Assembly (NCBI GenBank): GCA_947259165.1
Contig: CAMYKY010000020.1
Coordinates: forward strand, 1 to 45,002
Reading direction: 5' to 3'
DNA from: an uncultured Acidobacteriota bacterium
Lineage (GTDB): Bacteria; Acidobacteriota; Vicinamibacteria; Marinacidobacterales; SMYC01
Length of the DNA: 45,002 nucleotides
In this document: piece after piece, positions 1 through 8,307 of the stretch
Layout: the number at the start of each line of letters is the position of its first letter
How positions within the stretch are numbered: the stretch's first letter is position 1
Program-made: the position numbers and the translations under genes
The notes under the pieces: generated by a model
What the model saw: only the letters and a program-made list of their open reading frames with translations
Database searches by the model: none
Told to the model about the DNA's origin: nothing

Positions 1-37
1 CAAGAGCAGCGACGAGCACCAGTCGCCGTAGGGTCAC
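1..37 (-). CDS. Start of a secreted protein or lipoprotein, cut by the left edge
   Basis: Only the first 12 codons are visible. A GTG at 37-35 overlaps the TGA stop of the upstream TPR gene (GTGA overlap) and opens MTLRRLVLVAAL, which looks like the positive and hydrophobic parts of a signal peptide. The overlap suggests translational coupling with the TPR gene. In some Gram-negatives a TPR gene precedes lolB, so an outer-membrane lipoprotein is one possibility. Nothing in the visible part can confirm this. Confidence 0.45.
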   Translation of the reverse strand, partial: MTLRRLVLVAAL

Positions 38-1974
38 GGGGTCGACGTAGCCCGTTCGATCTTCTGGGCAACCTCGTTCTTCTCGAGCTCGTCGTCGTCC
101 TGCTCGAGTGCTTTTCTCCAAAATTCGATCGCTTGTTCCCGATTACCCTTGCGGAAATACAAGTCGCCGAGGTGATCGTAGACCACGCCCGTTAGCCGAA
201 GACTGTCGATCGCCTTGAGCAAGCTCTCCTCGGCAAGATCGAGCTCGCCCATCTTGAAATAGACCCAGCCCAGGCTGTCGAGGTAGGCGCCGTTGTAGGG
301 ATCTTGCGCCACAGCGCGTTTCACGTACTCGAGCGACTCCTCGAGCCGTCGGTCCTGATCAGCCAGCATGTAGCCAAGATAGTTGAGCGCCGAGGCGCTG
401 TCAGGTTCCGTTTCCAGGATCTTCTCGAACTGCGCTTCCGCTTCGTCGAACTTCTTCTGACGCTCGAGCGCGGCAGCGAGCTGAAACCTCAGGTTGACGC
501 TATCGGGCGTTTCCACGAGTCGCCGACGAATGAACACCTCGGTATCGGCGTAGCGTTTCTGCTGAAGATAAATCTCAATGACACCTTGCGCGAGCCTTTC
601 GTCATCGGGCGATTGAGCGGAAAGCTCGAGCACCATCTCGACGGCCTTGTCATGGTCACCACGAGAATCGAGAGCTCGGGCTTTCAGAATCTTGAACCGA
701 TCGACATCGGGGTTCGTCTCGAGCACCTCTTCGATGGCGCGCAGCGCCTCGTCCGGCTGTTCGGCTGCAAGGAGTCCTTGGATATAGAACGTCTCGAAAC
801 GCTCATCTCCGTCCGACAGCTCGCGAGCCTTCGCAAACGCCGCCACGGATTTGTCGAGACGGCCGAGCTGCTCGTGAGCAAAACCCAAGTGCGCCCAGTA
901 CTCGGCCTTGCGCTGCGGCGCCTCCGCGCTTTCGTCCGGAAGCTCGATGAGCTTCATCCACTCGGCGGCAGCCTGCTCGAACGCACGCTTTTGTTCGTAA
1001 ACGCCGGCGAGCGTGTACTGGCCGAGCACATGAGTCGGTTGCATCGCAAGTGCCTGGCGGAGGAGTCGTTCGGCCTCCGCTAGCTCCATGAGATCTCGCC
1101 GAACCATGCCAAGGCCGATCAGCGCAAAAACGTTCTTCGGATCCTCTTGGAGAATAACCTGAAATTCCCTCGCCGCTGCTTCGAGCTGACCATCATTCGC
1201 AAGGGCGTCGGCCAAACGGATTCGTGAATCCAGATCGCCAGGCACCAACTCGACCGCGCCCTGGTACACGTCGGCGATCTCTCTGTAGCGTTGCTCCGCC
1301 ATCAGCAGCGGGAGTAACATCTCCCTTGCCTCTGCCTGCCGCGGCTCGACCGCGAGCGACTGCTTCAAAAGCCCGATCGCCGCTTCGGTCTCACCTTCGG
1401 CCTGCCGCACCTTGGCCAACAGGAACATCTCGTAATAGGCGGACGGCACCAGTCGAACGATTTCTTCAAGATGCACGGTCGCCTCGTCCGCCCGGCGGGT
1501 GACGATTAGGAGTCGGGCCAGGTTGCTGCGGCTCTCGACATCACCAGGCTCCAGGCGCACGGTCTCCTGGAACGCTTGAACCGCGAGCTGCTCCACCTCG
1601 CCGGCAGCGCCGTTTCGAAGCATCGAGAAATAGGTTCGGCCGAGGATGCGGTGCGCGGCCGCTATGTCGGGATCGAGCTCGATCGCCCGTTTCGCTTTCT
1701 GGAGCGCGAGCTCGGTGCGACGTAATTTGTCGTAAAGCTCCGCGAGAGCGACGTGCGGGTAGCCGGCCTCCGGGTCGAGCTCCGCCGCCCGATCGTAGTT
1801 GTCGATAGCAGACTCGATGCGCGCGTTCCTCTCGTCGAGGCGCCCGAGGCAGAAATAGTAGTACGCCTCCGCCTTGATCTGAGTGGACGAGCTAGCAGCC
1901 TGCTGGGCGGAAGCTGGGGCGGGAAGGGCCAGCAAGACTGAAACGACTAGGGCGATGGGCGCGAAATACTTCAT
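34..1974 (-). CDS. Secreted tetratricopeptide-repeat protein
   Basis: The 646-aa protein begins with a clear signal peptide (MKYFAPIALVVSVLLALPAPASA, residues 1-23, cleavage after ASA) and then consists almost entirely of TPR units of about 34 residues. Repeated signatures such as A..A..LDP, YxxLG.....G....A and LGYMLAD can be followed from about residue 35 to 640. It is probably a periplasmic or outer-membrane-associated scaffold. No catalytic domain is visible. The ATG at 1974 has an AAAGAGA Shine-Dalgarno-like stretch five bases upstream. The stop overlaps the GTG of the next gene on the same strand. Family and location are well supported, the exact role is not. TPR proteins of this layout often sit beside lolB or in exopolysaccharide/PEP-CTERM loci. 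Confidence 0.88.
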   Translation of the reverse strand: MKYFAPIALVVSVLLALPAPASAQQAASSSTQIKAEAYYYFCLGRLDERNARIESAIDNYDRAAELDPEAGYPHVALAELYDKLRRTELALQKAKRAIELDPDIAAAHRILGRTYFSMLRNGAAGEVEQLAVQAFQETVRLEPGDVESRSNLARLLIVTRRADEATVHLEEIVRLVPSAYYEMFLLAKVRQAEGETEAAIGLLKQSLAVEPRQAEAREMLLPLLMAEQRYREIADVYQGAVELVPGDLDSRIRLADALANDGQLEAAAREFQVILQEDPKNVFALIGLGMVRRDLMELAEAERLLRQALAMQPTHVLGQYTLAGVYEQKRAFEQAAAEWMKLIELPDESAEAPQRKAEYWAHLGFAHEQLGRLDKSVAAFAKARELSDGDERFETFYIQGLLAAEQPDEALRAIEEVLETNPDVDRFKILKARALDSRGDHDKAVEMVLELSAQSPDDERLAQGVIEIYLQQKRYADTEVFIRRRLVETPDSVNLRFQLAAALERQKKFDEAEAQFEKILETEPDSASALNYLGYMLADQDRRLEESLEYVKRAVAQDPYNGAYLDSLGWVYFKMGELDLAEESLLKAIDSLRLTGVVYDHLGDLYFRKGNREQAIEFWRKALEQDDDELEKNEVAQKIERATSTP

Positions 1975-1988
1975 GAATCTCTTTGATG

Positions 1989-1994
1989 ATTATA
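1989..1994 (-). promoter_or_regulatory. Candidate -10 box of the TPR gene
   Basis: Read on the minus strand this is a perfect TATAAT 15 bases before the start codon of the TPR gene. No good -35 hexamer is present at 16-18 bases, so the promoter assignment is tentative. Confidence 0.35.
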
Positions 1995-2036
1995 TCGCAG
2001 TGAGCGGGTTTCAGCCGGTTGCGCGACGCTTTGTTT

Positions 2037-2247
2037 CACCACAGAGACACGGAGAATCGGACACGAAAGCACCAAGACAAGCAAGGAGATGAGGGGATAG
2101 GAGGGGATAAGGGGATAAAGATTGATTTTGTATCTCCCTATCCCCTCGTATCTCCCTATCCCCTCGTATCCCCCTATCCCCTTGCTTGTCTTCGTGACTT
2201 CGTGTCAAAGCCATTGATGTTCTCTTCGATTTCTCTGTGGCTCCGTG
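2037..2247. repeat. Long imperfect inverted repeat with GGGGATA units
   Basis: The gap between the TPR gene and the O-antigen-ligase-like gene is filled by one element. Its left arm starts CACCACAGAGACACGGAG and runs through GACAAGCAAGG into three GGGGATA units. The right arm is the imperfect reverse complement: three tandem 18-bp units of the type TATCTCCCTATCCCCTCG (2131-2148, 2149-2166, 2167-2184, the last with two changes), then CTTGCTTGTCTTCGTG and finally CTCTGTGGCTCCGTG. The centre is an AT-rich loop near 2119-2130. Arms of about 90 bases with no ORF resemble a MITE- or REP-like dispersed intergenic repeat. I cannot count its genome copies. Confidence 0.75.
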
Positions 2248-2301
2248 ATTAGATTCGAGTCGGTCGCCGATGGACGACGGCTGGACTAGAATCCAGCCTG
2301 A

Positions 2302-3510
2302 ATGGCAATCTTTGCTAGCACTCGGGCGCTTCCGCGCGGCTGGTTTCCACCCGAGGGGGAAGACGCGCCCTTTGTGTACGGGATCGCTTTCTGGCTTGCC
2401 TTGATCCAAGTCTCGATCGCCGCTTCACAGATTGTCCTCGGGGCTCTCGTTGCGGTTTGGCTCGTCCGAGTTCTCAAAGGGACGCTCACTGTTTCTTCGC
2501 TCGAAGCAGCCGATCGACCGCTCGCGCTGTATGTCGCGCTTAGCGTCCTGGCGGCGCTGTTTTCCATCGACCCGGAGTTTAGTTTGCAGGCGAGCAAGAA
2601 GCTTCTCTTGCTCATCGTTCCCTACCTGTTGGTGAGCACGGTGCGCCGGAAGGCTACTTTGGAAACACTCGTCCTCATCCTAGTCTTGATGGCGGATCTC
2701 GGCGCCTTGTTGGGATTGTGGCAGTATCAATTCGGTGAGTTCGGGGACCTCAACCACCGCATCCGAGGCTTCATGAGCCATTACATGACGTACTCGGGTC
2801 TTTTGATGGGCGTTAGCGTCCTCGCTTTCGCGCAGCTCCTCTATCGCGGCCGCTACCGAGGATTTCTCGTCGCCAGTCTGATCGTCATCAACCTCGCGTT
2901 GCTGCTGTCGTTGACGCGAAGCGCGTGGATCGGCGCGATCGCCGCGGCGCTCGTGCTGGCGTTTCTCCGGGACAAGCGACTGCTTCTGCTCGTACCGGTT
3001 CTCGCCGTCGCCTTCGCTCTCGTGCTACCTCGCGACGTCGAACGTCGCCTGGGCTCCTTTCTCAGACCGGACACTTCGGGGCTCGACCGCGTGTACATGC
3101 TCGAGGCCGGGATGAGCATGGTGGCTCACCACCCGTGGCTCGGTGTCGGACCCAACATGGTGGGAGAGGTCTACCCGATTTACGTCGCCCGTGACGCCCC
3201 CCACCGCAACAACCCGCACCTCCACAACAATCTCATGCAGATCGCCGCCGAGCGCGGTCTACCCTGTGTCGCGGCGTGGGTGTGGCTGCTCGGCGTCATA
3301 CTCGTCGCTGCTAGCCGCTCGTTCCGTCGCACCGTAGAGGATCCCCAGGGCCGAGCCCTCGCTGCGGGGGCCCTCGGAGTGGTCGTGTCGGGTTTCGTCG
3401 CCGGGATGTTCGAATACAACTTCGGCGATTCGGAGTTTCAAATGTTGTTTCTGTTTTCCATGGCGATTCCATGGATTCTCCACGGAAGGAGCACCACGAC
3501 CAGCTCATGA
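2302..3510 (+). CDS. O-antigen ligase/polymerase-like membrane protein (Wzy/WaaL superfamily)
   Basis: A 402-aa polytopic protein with about ten to twelve hydrophobic segments. A long periplasmic loop near residues 260-320 carries the signature HHPWLGVGPNMVGEVYP followed by NPHLHNNLMQIAAERG, as in the O-antigen ligase (Wzy_C) family, where the His and Arg residues act in glycan transfer from lipid carrier. It would ligate or polymerise undecaprenyl-linked glycan on the periplasmic face. Its stop codon overlaps the ATG of the heptose kinase gene (ATGA at 3507-3510), which points to a two-gene LPS operon. Ligase and polymerase cannot be told apart from sequence alone. Confidence 0.85.
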   Translation: MAIFASTRALPRGWFPPEGEDAPFVYGIAFWLALIQVSIAASQIVLGALVAVWLVRVLKGTLTVSSLEAADRPLALYVALSVLAALFSIDPEFSLQASKKLLLLIVPYLLVSTVRRKATLETLVLILVLMADLGALLGLWQYQFGEFGDLNHRIRGFMSHYMTYSGLLMGVSVLAFAQLLYRGRYRGFLVASLIVINLALLLSLTRSAWIGAIAAALVLAFLRDKRLLLLVPVLAVAFALVLPRDVERRLGSFLRPDTSGLDRVYMLEAGMSMVAHHPWLGVGPNMVGEVYPIYVARDAPHRNNPHLHNNLMQIAAERGLPCVAAWVWLLGVILVAASRSFRRTVEDPQGRALAAGALGVVVSGFVAGMFEYNFGDSEFQMLFLFSMAIPWILHGRSTTTSS

Positions 3511-4463
3511 ACACCGCCAATCTTCTCGAACGTATCCGTGGCGAAGCGATCGCCGTTGTCGGCGATTTGATGTTGGATCGATTCGTCTGGGGCAAGGTCT
3601 CGAGGATTTCACCGGAAGCACCGGTGCCGGTCGTCGAGGTCGAGCGCGAGAGCTATCACCTCGGCGGCGCTGCCAACGTGGCGCGTAACCTCGCGAGCCT
3701 CGGAGTGACACCACTCTTGCTCGGCGTCGTCGGCGACGACGAAGCGTCCCAGCAACTGAGAACGGCTCTGCGCGAGCGAGGTCTTTCCGATCACGCCGTT
3801 CTCGACGACAGATCCCGACGCACGACGGTCAAGACGCGAATCATCGCGGGGAGCCAACAAGTCGTCCGTGCTGACTGGGAGTCCGTCGACGATCTGGACG
3901 CGGGGATGGAATCTCGGTCGCTCGACGCATTGACCACGATCATCGAGCGCGCTCGGGCCCTGGTTCTCTCGGACTACGCGAAAGGAACCCTTACGCCGCG
4001 GATCATCGACCGGGCACTCGAGCTCGCTAAAGCGCGCGGCATCCCCATACTCGTGGATCCCAAACTTCGTCGCTATCGTCTCTACAAAGGCGTCACGCTC
4101 GTCACGCCCAACCTCTACGAAGCGGAGCGTTTTGCCGGACTCGCGGTTCACACCAATGAGGACATTGCTGTTGCCGCGCGCTCAATCCTCGACGAGCTCG
4201 GGTGCACCGCGGTGCTGATCACTCGCGGCGAGCACGGGATGACGCTATTCGAGACCCGCCAGTCACCGCTTCACATACCCACACTCGCGCGTGAAGTCTT
4301 CGACGTGTCCGGGGCAGGCGATACCGTCATCGCCGCCGCCGCCCTGGCGCTCGCCGCTGGCTCGACCCTTCCCGAAGCCGCCGAGCTCGCCAACCGTGCC
4401 GCCGGAGTGGTCGTCGGCAAACTAGGCACCGCCACCGTCGAACCGAGCGAGCTAATCGACTAG
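3507..4463 (+). CDS. rfaE1: D-glycero-beta-D-manno-heptose-7-phosphate kinase
   Basis: A 318-aa PfkB/ribokinase-family sugar kinase. N-terminal residues EAIAVVGDLMLDRFVWG lead into the GGAANVARNLASLG substrate motif (about residues 54-67). The C-terminal signature FDVSGAGDTVIAAAALALA carries the catalytic Asp and anion-hole Gly residues. Length and motifs match the kinase half of HldE/RfaE. The cytidylyltransferase half is absent, so this is the separate kinase form (HldA-like), which phosphorylates heptose-7-phosphate at C1 for ADP-heptose synthesis and LPS core. The ATG at 3507 is preferred over the in-frame ATG at 3471 because it makes the usual ATGA overlap with the upstream gene. No hldB-type or cytidylyltransferase gene lies in this window. 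Confidence 0.93.
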   Translation: MNTANLLERIRGEAIAVVGDLMLDRFVWGKVSRISPEAPVPVVEVERESYHLGGAANVARNLASLGVTPLLLGVVGDDEASQQLRTALRERGLSDHAVLDDRSRRTTVKTRIIAGSQQVVRADWESVDDLDAGMESRSLDALTTIIERARALVLSDYAKGTLTPRIIDRALELAKARGIPILVDPKLRRYRLYKGVTLVTPNLYEAERFAGLAVHTNEDIAVAARSILDELGCTAVLITRGEHGMTLFETRQSPLHIPTLAREVFDVSGAGDTVIAAAALALAAGSTLPEAAELANRAAGVVVGKLGTATVEPSELID

Positions 4464-4836
4464 TGGACTGTAACAGATATTCGTTGCGCAAATCGCGAGG
4501 CCATTTTGGGGGCTGGCAAGGCGTGATGACGACGGTATATCTAGATATTTCGAGAAATCCGGCTTAGCCGGTCGATGCCTGTCGCCTCTTCTTGCAGGCT
4601 TTCCGAGACCCCTTCGGCTAGCGCCGTGCCTTGCCGGGGGGCGGTCTTCTGAGGTTCAGCGTCGCGTTTGCCTTCGGCGGCCCCCCCTCACCGGGCGGCC
4701 TTCCGCCTACGCTTCGCTTCGGCGAGACTCGACGAAGCCCGAAGGGCGAAGTCGGTCGGCGGTCGTCCGCTCCCCCTTCAGGGGAGAGGTGCGATGGAGC
4801 TCGAACTCCGCGACAGAGCTTGTGGGAGCTCCCTTG
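4464..4836. other. Gap with several small palindromes, no gene seen
   Basis: This 373-base gap separates the heptose kinase gene from the convergent purH. It contains a perfect 12-bp palindrome ATATCTAGATAT (4537-4548), an inverted repeat CCGGC-TTA-GCCGG (4559-4571), a hairpin CTCCCC-CTTCA-GGGGAG (4770-4786) and GGGAGCTCCC (4824-4833). The last two lie just downstream of the purH stop and might end its transcript, but neither has a T tract. The ORFs that cross this gap have low-complexity, proline/arginine-rich translations and look spurious. Confidence 0.5.
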
Positions 4837-6405
4837 TTAGTGCTTGAAGTGGCGTTTGTGGGTCAGCACCATCGCGATGCCGCGTTCGTTGGCGGCGGCG
4901 ATGACTTCGTCGTCGCGGACGGAGCCACCCGGTTGCACCACAGCGACGATGCCAGCATCGGCCAGCGCATCGACGCCGTCCCGGAACGGGAAGAATGCGT
5001 CGGATGCGGCCACCGCTCCTTCCAACGAGCTCTGGGCTTTGTCGACGGCGAGACGGCAGGAATCGACGCGACTCATTTGTCCTGCACCCACACCCACGAG
5101 CGCGTCGCCCTTCGCGAGCACGATCGCGTTGGACTTGACGTGTTTGGCGGCAATCCATGCAAGCCGGAGTCCCCGTTCCTGGGAATCGGTAGGTGCACGC
5201 TCGGTGACGAGCTCGAAGGCCTCATCGACGCCTTCCGCATCCCAATCCTGCACAAGAAGCCCACCGAGTACGCGGCAGAAATTCCGTCCCTTCCACGGTA
5301 GCGGATCCTCATCGGTCACCGTCAGCAGCCGGAGGTTTTTCTTCTTGGTGAGCACTTCGAGCGCGTCGGGCTCGAAGGAAGGCGACACGATCGCTTCGAG
5401 AAAAGTGCCGGCGAGCTCTTCGGCGAGCGCAGCATCGACGGGTCGGTTGAGGGCAACGATCCCGCCGAACGCCGACACCGGATCCGTGGCCCGCGCACTG
5501 ACGTAGGCTTCGACGAGCGAATCGCCGACAGCGGCTCCCGCCGGGTTGGTGTGCTTGATGACCACTGCCGCCGGTCGCGATCGCGGCAGCTCGCGCACGA
5601 GGCGCCACGCGGCATCCAGATCGAGAATGTTGTTGTACGAGAGCTCTTTTCCGTGGAGCTTCGTAGCGCCTGCCACCGCGAGCGCGCTGTCGCGATAAAA
5701 CGCCGCGGATTGATGAGGATTCTCGCCATAGCGAAGCTCCTGAACCTTCTCGAAGCGTAGCGCGAGCTCCTCAGGAAACGACTCGGTCGAACCCGCGTCC
5801 CCCTCGTCAAGGCAAAGCCTATCGTCGTTGACACCCAATCTCGCCATGTACGTCGCGATGGCGTTTTCGTAACGGCTACTCGCGGCGAACGCCTTCGCGG
5901 CCAAGCTCAGCCGTGTTCTAAGATCAACGCCCTCGGCGAGCTTCGACAAAACGAGCGCATAGTCTTTCGGGTCGGTGAGCGGCAAGACATCCTTGAAATT
6001 CTTTGCCGCGGCGCGCAACATCGACGGGCCGCCAATATCGATATTCTCGAGGACGTCGTCGATCGGCTGACCTGCGGCAACCGTATTCTCGAACGGATAA
6101 AAGTTCACCGCCACGATATCGACCGGGATGATCCCCTGTCGCTCGAGCTCCGACAAGTCGTCTGCAAGATGCCGACGCGCAAGAATGCCGCCATGAACCT
6201 TCGGATGGAGTGTCTTGACCCGCCCGCCGAGGATCTCGGGAAACCCGGTGATCTCGGAGACCCGTTTCACCGGGACGCCCGCTCCTTCGAGCACCGTAGC
6301 GGTGCCTCCGCTCGAGACGATCTGGTAGCCCCGCTCATGGAGAGCTCGAGCGAACTCGGGTAGGCCGTGTTTGTCGGCAACGCTCAGCAGCGCACGCTTG
6401 CTCAT
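4837..6405 (-). CDS. purH: Bifunctional AICAR transformylase / IMP cyclohydrolase
   Basis: The 522-aa length is typical of PurH. The N-terminal MGS-like cyclohydrolase domain (about residues 1-150) starts ALLSVADKHGLPEFARALHE and contains GRVKTLHPKVHGGILARR. The C-terminal transformylase domain contains ELRYGENPHQSAAFY, ELSYNNILDLDAAWRLV and VIKHTNPAGAAVGDSL (the usual motif is KHTNPCG, here with Ala), and ends in RHFKH as the family does. It catalyses the last two steps of IMP synthesis in the cytosol. It lies 33 bases after the preceding minus-strand gene and probably shares a transcript with three upstream genes of little-known function. Confidence 0.97.
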   Translation of the reverse strand: MSKRALLSVADKHGLPEFARALHERGYQIVSSGGTATVLEGAGVPVKRVSEITGFPEILGGRVKTLHPKVHGGILARRHLADDLSELERQGIIPVDIVAVNFYPFENTVAAGQPIDDVLENIDIGGPSMLRAAAKNFKDVLPLTDPKDYALVLSKLAEGVDLRTRLSLAAKAFAASSRYENAIATYMARLGVNDDRLCLDEGDAGSTESFPEELALRFEKVQELRYGENPHQSAAFYRDSALAVAGATKLHGKELSYNNILDLDAAWRLVRELPRSRPAAVVIKHTNPAGAAVGDSLVEAYVSARATDPVSAFGGIVALNRPVDAALAEELAGTFLEAIVSPSFEPDALEVLTKKKNLRLLTVTDEDPLPWKGRNFCRVLGGLLVQDWDAEGVDEAFELVTERAPTDSQERGLRLAWIAAKHVKSNAIVLAKGDALVGVGAGQMSRVDSCRLAVDKAQSSLEGAVAASDAFFPFRDGVDALADAGIVAVVQPGGSVRDDEVIAAANERGIAMVLTHKRHFKH

Positions 6406-6438
6406 GCGCCGGATTCTACTCCGCGCGAAGTCGACGCG

Positions 6439-7209
6439 TCAGGGCTTTTTGTCGGCGAAGCGGTACCCGGTAAAGTCCCCGTTGGCCTTCGCCCATGCGG
6501 CAAGCCACAAGTAGGAAGCGGCAGTCACGCCCCGCGAGTAACTGAGCGACGTTTCCGCGTACGGAACCGACCGGTAGTCGAACTGGGAGGCGGGGACGAG
6601 CCGCCCGTTTTGCCAAAACGCCTCCGACAGGGGCAACACCGACGCGGTCGTAGCCGAAGCAACTTGCGCTAGCAGGGTCGTTACCGATGCGCCTTCGAGC
6701 GTCGACGGCAACCCGCCGTCATGCACCAGGGGAAGCTTCGTCAAGTTCAATCCGACGAACCGATAGTACTCGGGGACGACCCGCCGCAGGTCGGAATTTC
6801 CGGCGCCGATCACGGCCGGATCGGCGATGTCCGCGGCGATCCGCAAAAGCCGCCCAAGTTCCGTTGCCACGTCATCGAACGGGCGACGCTCGTCGACCAT
6901 CCGGACGATACGCTCGATCCGCAACTCGACGTCGTCGACGAGAGCGACCGAAAGCTGGCCCTTGATTCCGATCCGGGCCAACGTCGAGGCGGTATCCCCC
7001 TCGAGACGGGTCACCCCCTCGAGGATCACATCATCTCGGGAGAGCAGCACCCGCGCCAGTCTGGGAGGCATGAGCCGCATCGTGTCGTACACCATGTTGC
7101 GGTAGGCCTCTTTGGGCCACGCTTCGAGCGGGGCACTCGACAGGACGATCAAGAAACCAAGAGTCGAGAGGGTGAGTCCCAGCCTCCGAGATGTCCGTGA
7201 CCTCGTCAA
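6439..7209 (-). CDS. Secreted or membrane-anchored protein of unknown function
   Basis: A 256-aa protein opening with a basic stretch and a hydrophobic segment (LGLTLSTLGFLIVLSSAPLEA, about residues 10-30), so probably exported or anchored. The body is alpha-helical in composition, with conserved-looking stretches WPKEAYRNMVYDTMRLMP, GDTASTLARIG and VPEYYRFVGLNLTKLPLVHDGG. I do not recognise a family with certainty. The layout is faintly like zinc-dependent phospholipase C-type proteins, but I cannot identify a convincing metal site. The TTG start at 7209 overlaps the TGA stop of the upstream gene (TTGA), which favours this start and coupling. Confidence 0.7.
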   Translation of the reverse strand: MTRSRTSRRLGLTLSTLGFLIVLSSAPLEAWPKEAYRNMVYDTMRLMPPRLARVLLSRDDVILEGVTRLEGDTASTLARIGIKGQLSVALVDDVELRIERIVRMVDERRPFDDVATELGRLLRIAADIADPAVIGAGNSDLRRVVPEYYRFVGLNLTKLPLVHDGGLPSTLEGASVTTLLAQVASATTASVLPLSEAFWQNGRLVPASQFDYRSVPYAETSLSYSRGVTAASYLWLAAWAKANGDFTGYRFADKKP

Positions 7210-7760
7210 GTTTTCTTCTTTCGCGCGACCACGGACACTTTGCCGTCTTTCACGGTAACCCCGAAGTTGACGTTGTCGATGCCCCGGCTCGCGCGAAGCT
7301 GATCCGCCTGTTTCTTGAGCGCGCTCTTGAAGCCCTCATAATTAAGCTTCGCCGTTGCCTCGCCTGCATTCTGTTTGGCAGCCACGTAAGAGTCGAACAC
7401 TTTACGGTAGTGATCGTCCCCCCCGCTGCTTCCACCGCCACCAGAAGATGGCGGCGGCGGTTGGACCACTCGCTTCGATCGTTCCTCACGGCCCGAGGGA
7501 AGTCTCCCCTCCTCTTTGAGGCGCATCCTGCGATTCCACATTTCCATGTAGGTGTTGAACTTCGCCTGGTGCATCGAGAAGATCGTCTGCTCCGAGAGGT
7601 TGCGTGGCGGATTCCGGTTGTATTCCTTGACGATGTTCTCGCAGATCTTCTGCGTGGCCCACGGGGGCGTTGGAAGAGCACCCGAGAACCATTGCTCGTA
7701 CTCGCGCTCCAGGAGCTTGAAGTGCCTAATGAGCTTTGCCATATCCTCTTTAAAACCCAT
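7206..7760 (-). CDS. MXAN_5187-type conserved protein
   Basis: A 184-aa cytosolic protein with two parts. Residues 1-95 are helical and rich in aromatic and charged residues (HFKLLEREYEQWFSGALPTP). A Pro/Gly/Ser-rich linker (PPPPSSGGGGSSGG) joins them to a C-terminal domain with KVFDSYVAAKQNAGEATAKL and VNFGVTVKDGKVSVVARKK. The C-terminal part resembles the domain named after Myxococcus MXAN_5187, whose function is not established. ATG at 7760, three bases after the stop of the upstream gene. Together with both neighbours it forms a compact set of little-known genes ahead of purH. Confidence 0.75.
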   Translation of the reverse strand: MGFKEDMAKLIRHFKLLEREYEQWFSGALPTPPWATQKICENIVKEYNRNPPRNLSEQTIFSMHQAKFNTYMEMWNRRMRLKEEGRLPSGREERSKRVVQPPPPSSGGGGSSGGDDHYRKVFDSYVAAKQNAGEATAKLNYEGFKSALKKQADQLRASRGIDNVNFGVTVKDGKVSVVARKKKT

Positions 7761-7763
7761 TCG

Positions 7764-8213
7764 TCACGTCTCCAGATGGTCCAGGCCATCTTTTCTAAAA
7801 AACCAGAGAAGCGGGAGCCAAAGCTCGCGGCCGTACGGTACTCGCTTGCCTCTGACGAGTATTTGGCAACTCGGGTACTCGCTCACGAGGTAGAAGAGCT
7901 CGTGAAGTTGATTGACGTCATCGATACCGAACGTCGCGTAGTGCCGACGATAACGCCCCGTCCCGTCTGACCGGTATCGCTTTGATTTCTTGGCGGATGC
8001 CACGGCGCGCTCGTAGTCTCTCTCTCGGGTGTCGGTGTCGTCTCCAGCCGGCGGCGGCGGAGAGAACACGACGGTGACGGTGAACGTCTTGTCCGCACGA
8101 TCCGGATAAAGGATGGCCATCATCTCCGGGTCGAGATGGGAAACGTCCTCTTCCTCCCGCTCGATGATGGGGGGCAATCTCTCAATGAAGTTTTTTGGGC
8201 GTTCGTCCGTCAT
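7764..8213 (-). CDS. Conserved hypothetical protein, first gene of the purH operon
   Basis: A 149-aa soluble protein without signal peptide or membrane segment. The N-terminal third is acidic (IEREEEDVSHLDPEMMAIL), followed by TFTVTVVFSPPPP and a basic stretch (KKSKRYRSDGTGRYRRHY). The C-terminal part is hydrophobic and aromatic (YGRELWLPLLWFFRKDGLDHL). I do not recognise it. It begins with ATG at 8213, is divergent from selA, and its stop is only three bases from the next start. It is therefore likely the first gene of a four-gene operon ending in purH. Confidence 0.65.
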   Translation of the reverse strand: MTDERPKNFIERLPPIIEREEEDVSHLDPEMMAILYPDRADKTFTVTVVFSPPPPAGDDTDTRERDYERAVASAKKSKRYRSDGTGRYRRHYATFGIDDVNQLHELFYLVSEYPSCQILVRGKRVPYGRELWLPLLWFFRKDGLDHLET

Positions 8214-8307
8214 GGTCGTTTCAGTTTCCCCGTCACCAGCTTACAACGTCCACGTTGCCTCGCCTACTCGATGGCCATGTTAAAATGCTAGCCTTCAAGG
8301 TTCCGAG

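Noticed and set aside
304-1083. A 259-codon plus-strand ORF opposite the TPR gene
   Set aside because: It is the antisense shadow of a strongly supported TPR protein and shows no protein family features of its own.
2131-2184. Possible CRISPR or iteron array of 18-mers
   Set aside because: The units have no spacers and form one arm of a larger inverted repeat; no replication gene is nearby.
4770-4786. Rho-independent terminator of purH
   Set aside because: The 6-bp stem is present, but no T tract follows on the minus strand.
4631-4840. Short plus-strand ORF in the gap before purH
   Set aside because: The translation is Pro/Gly/Arg-rich and derives from palindromic repeats; no start context.
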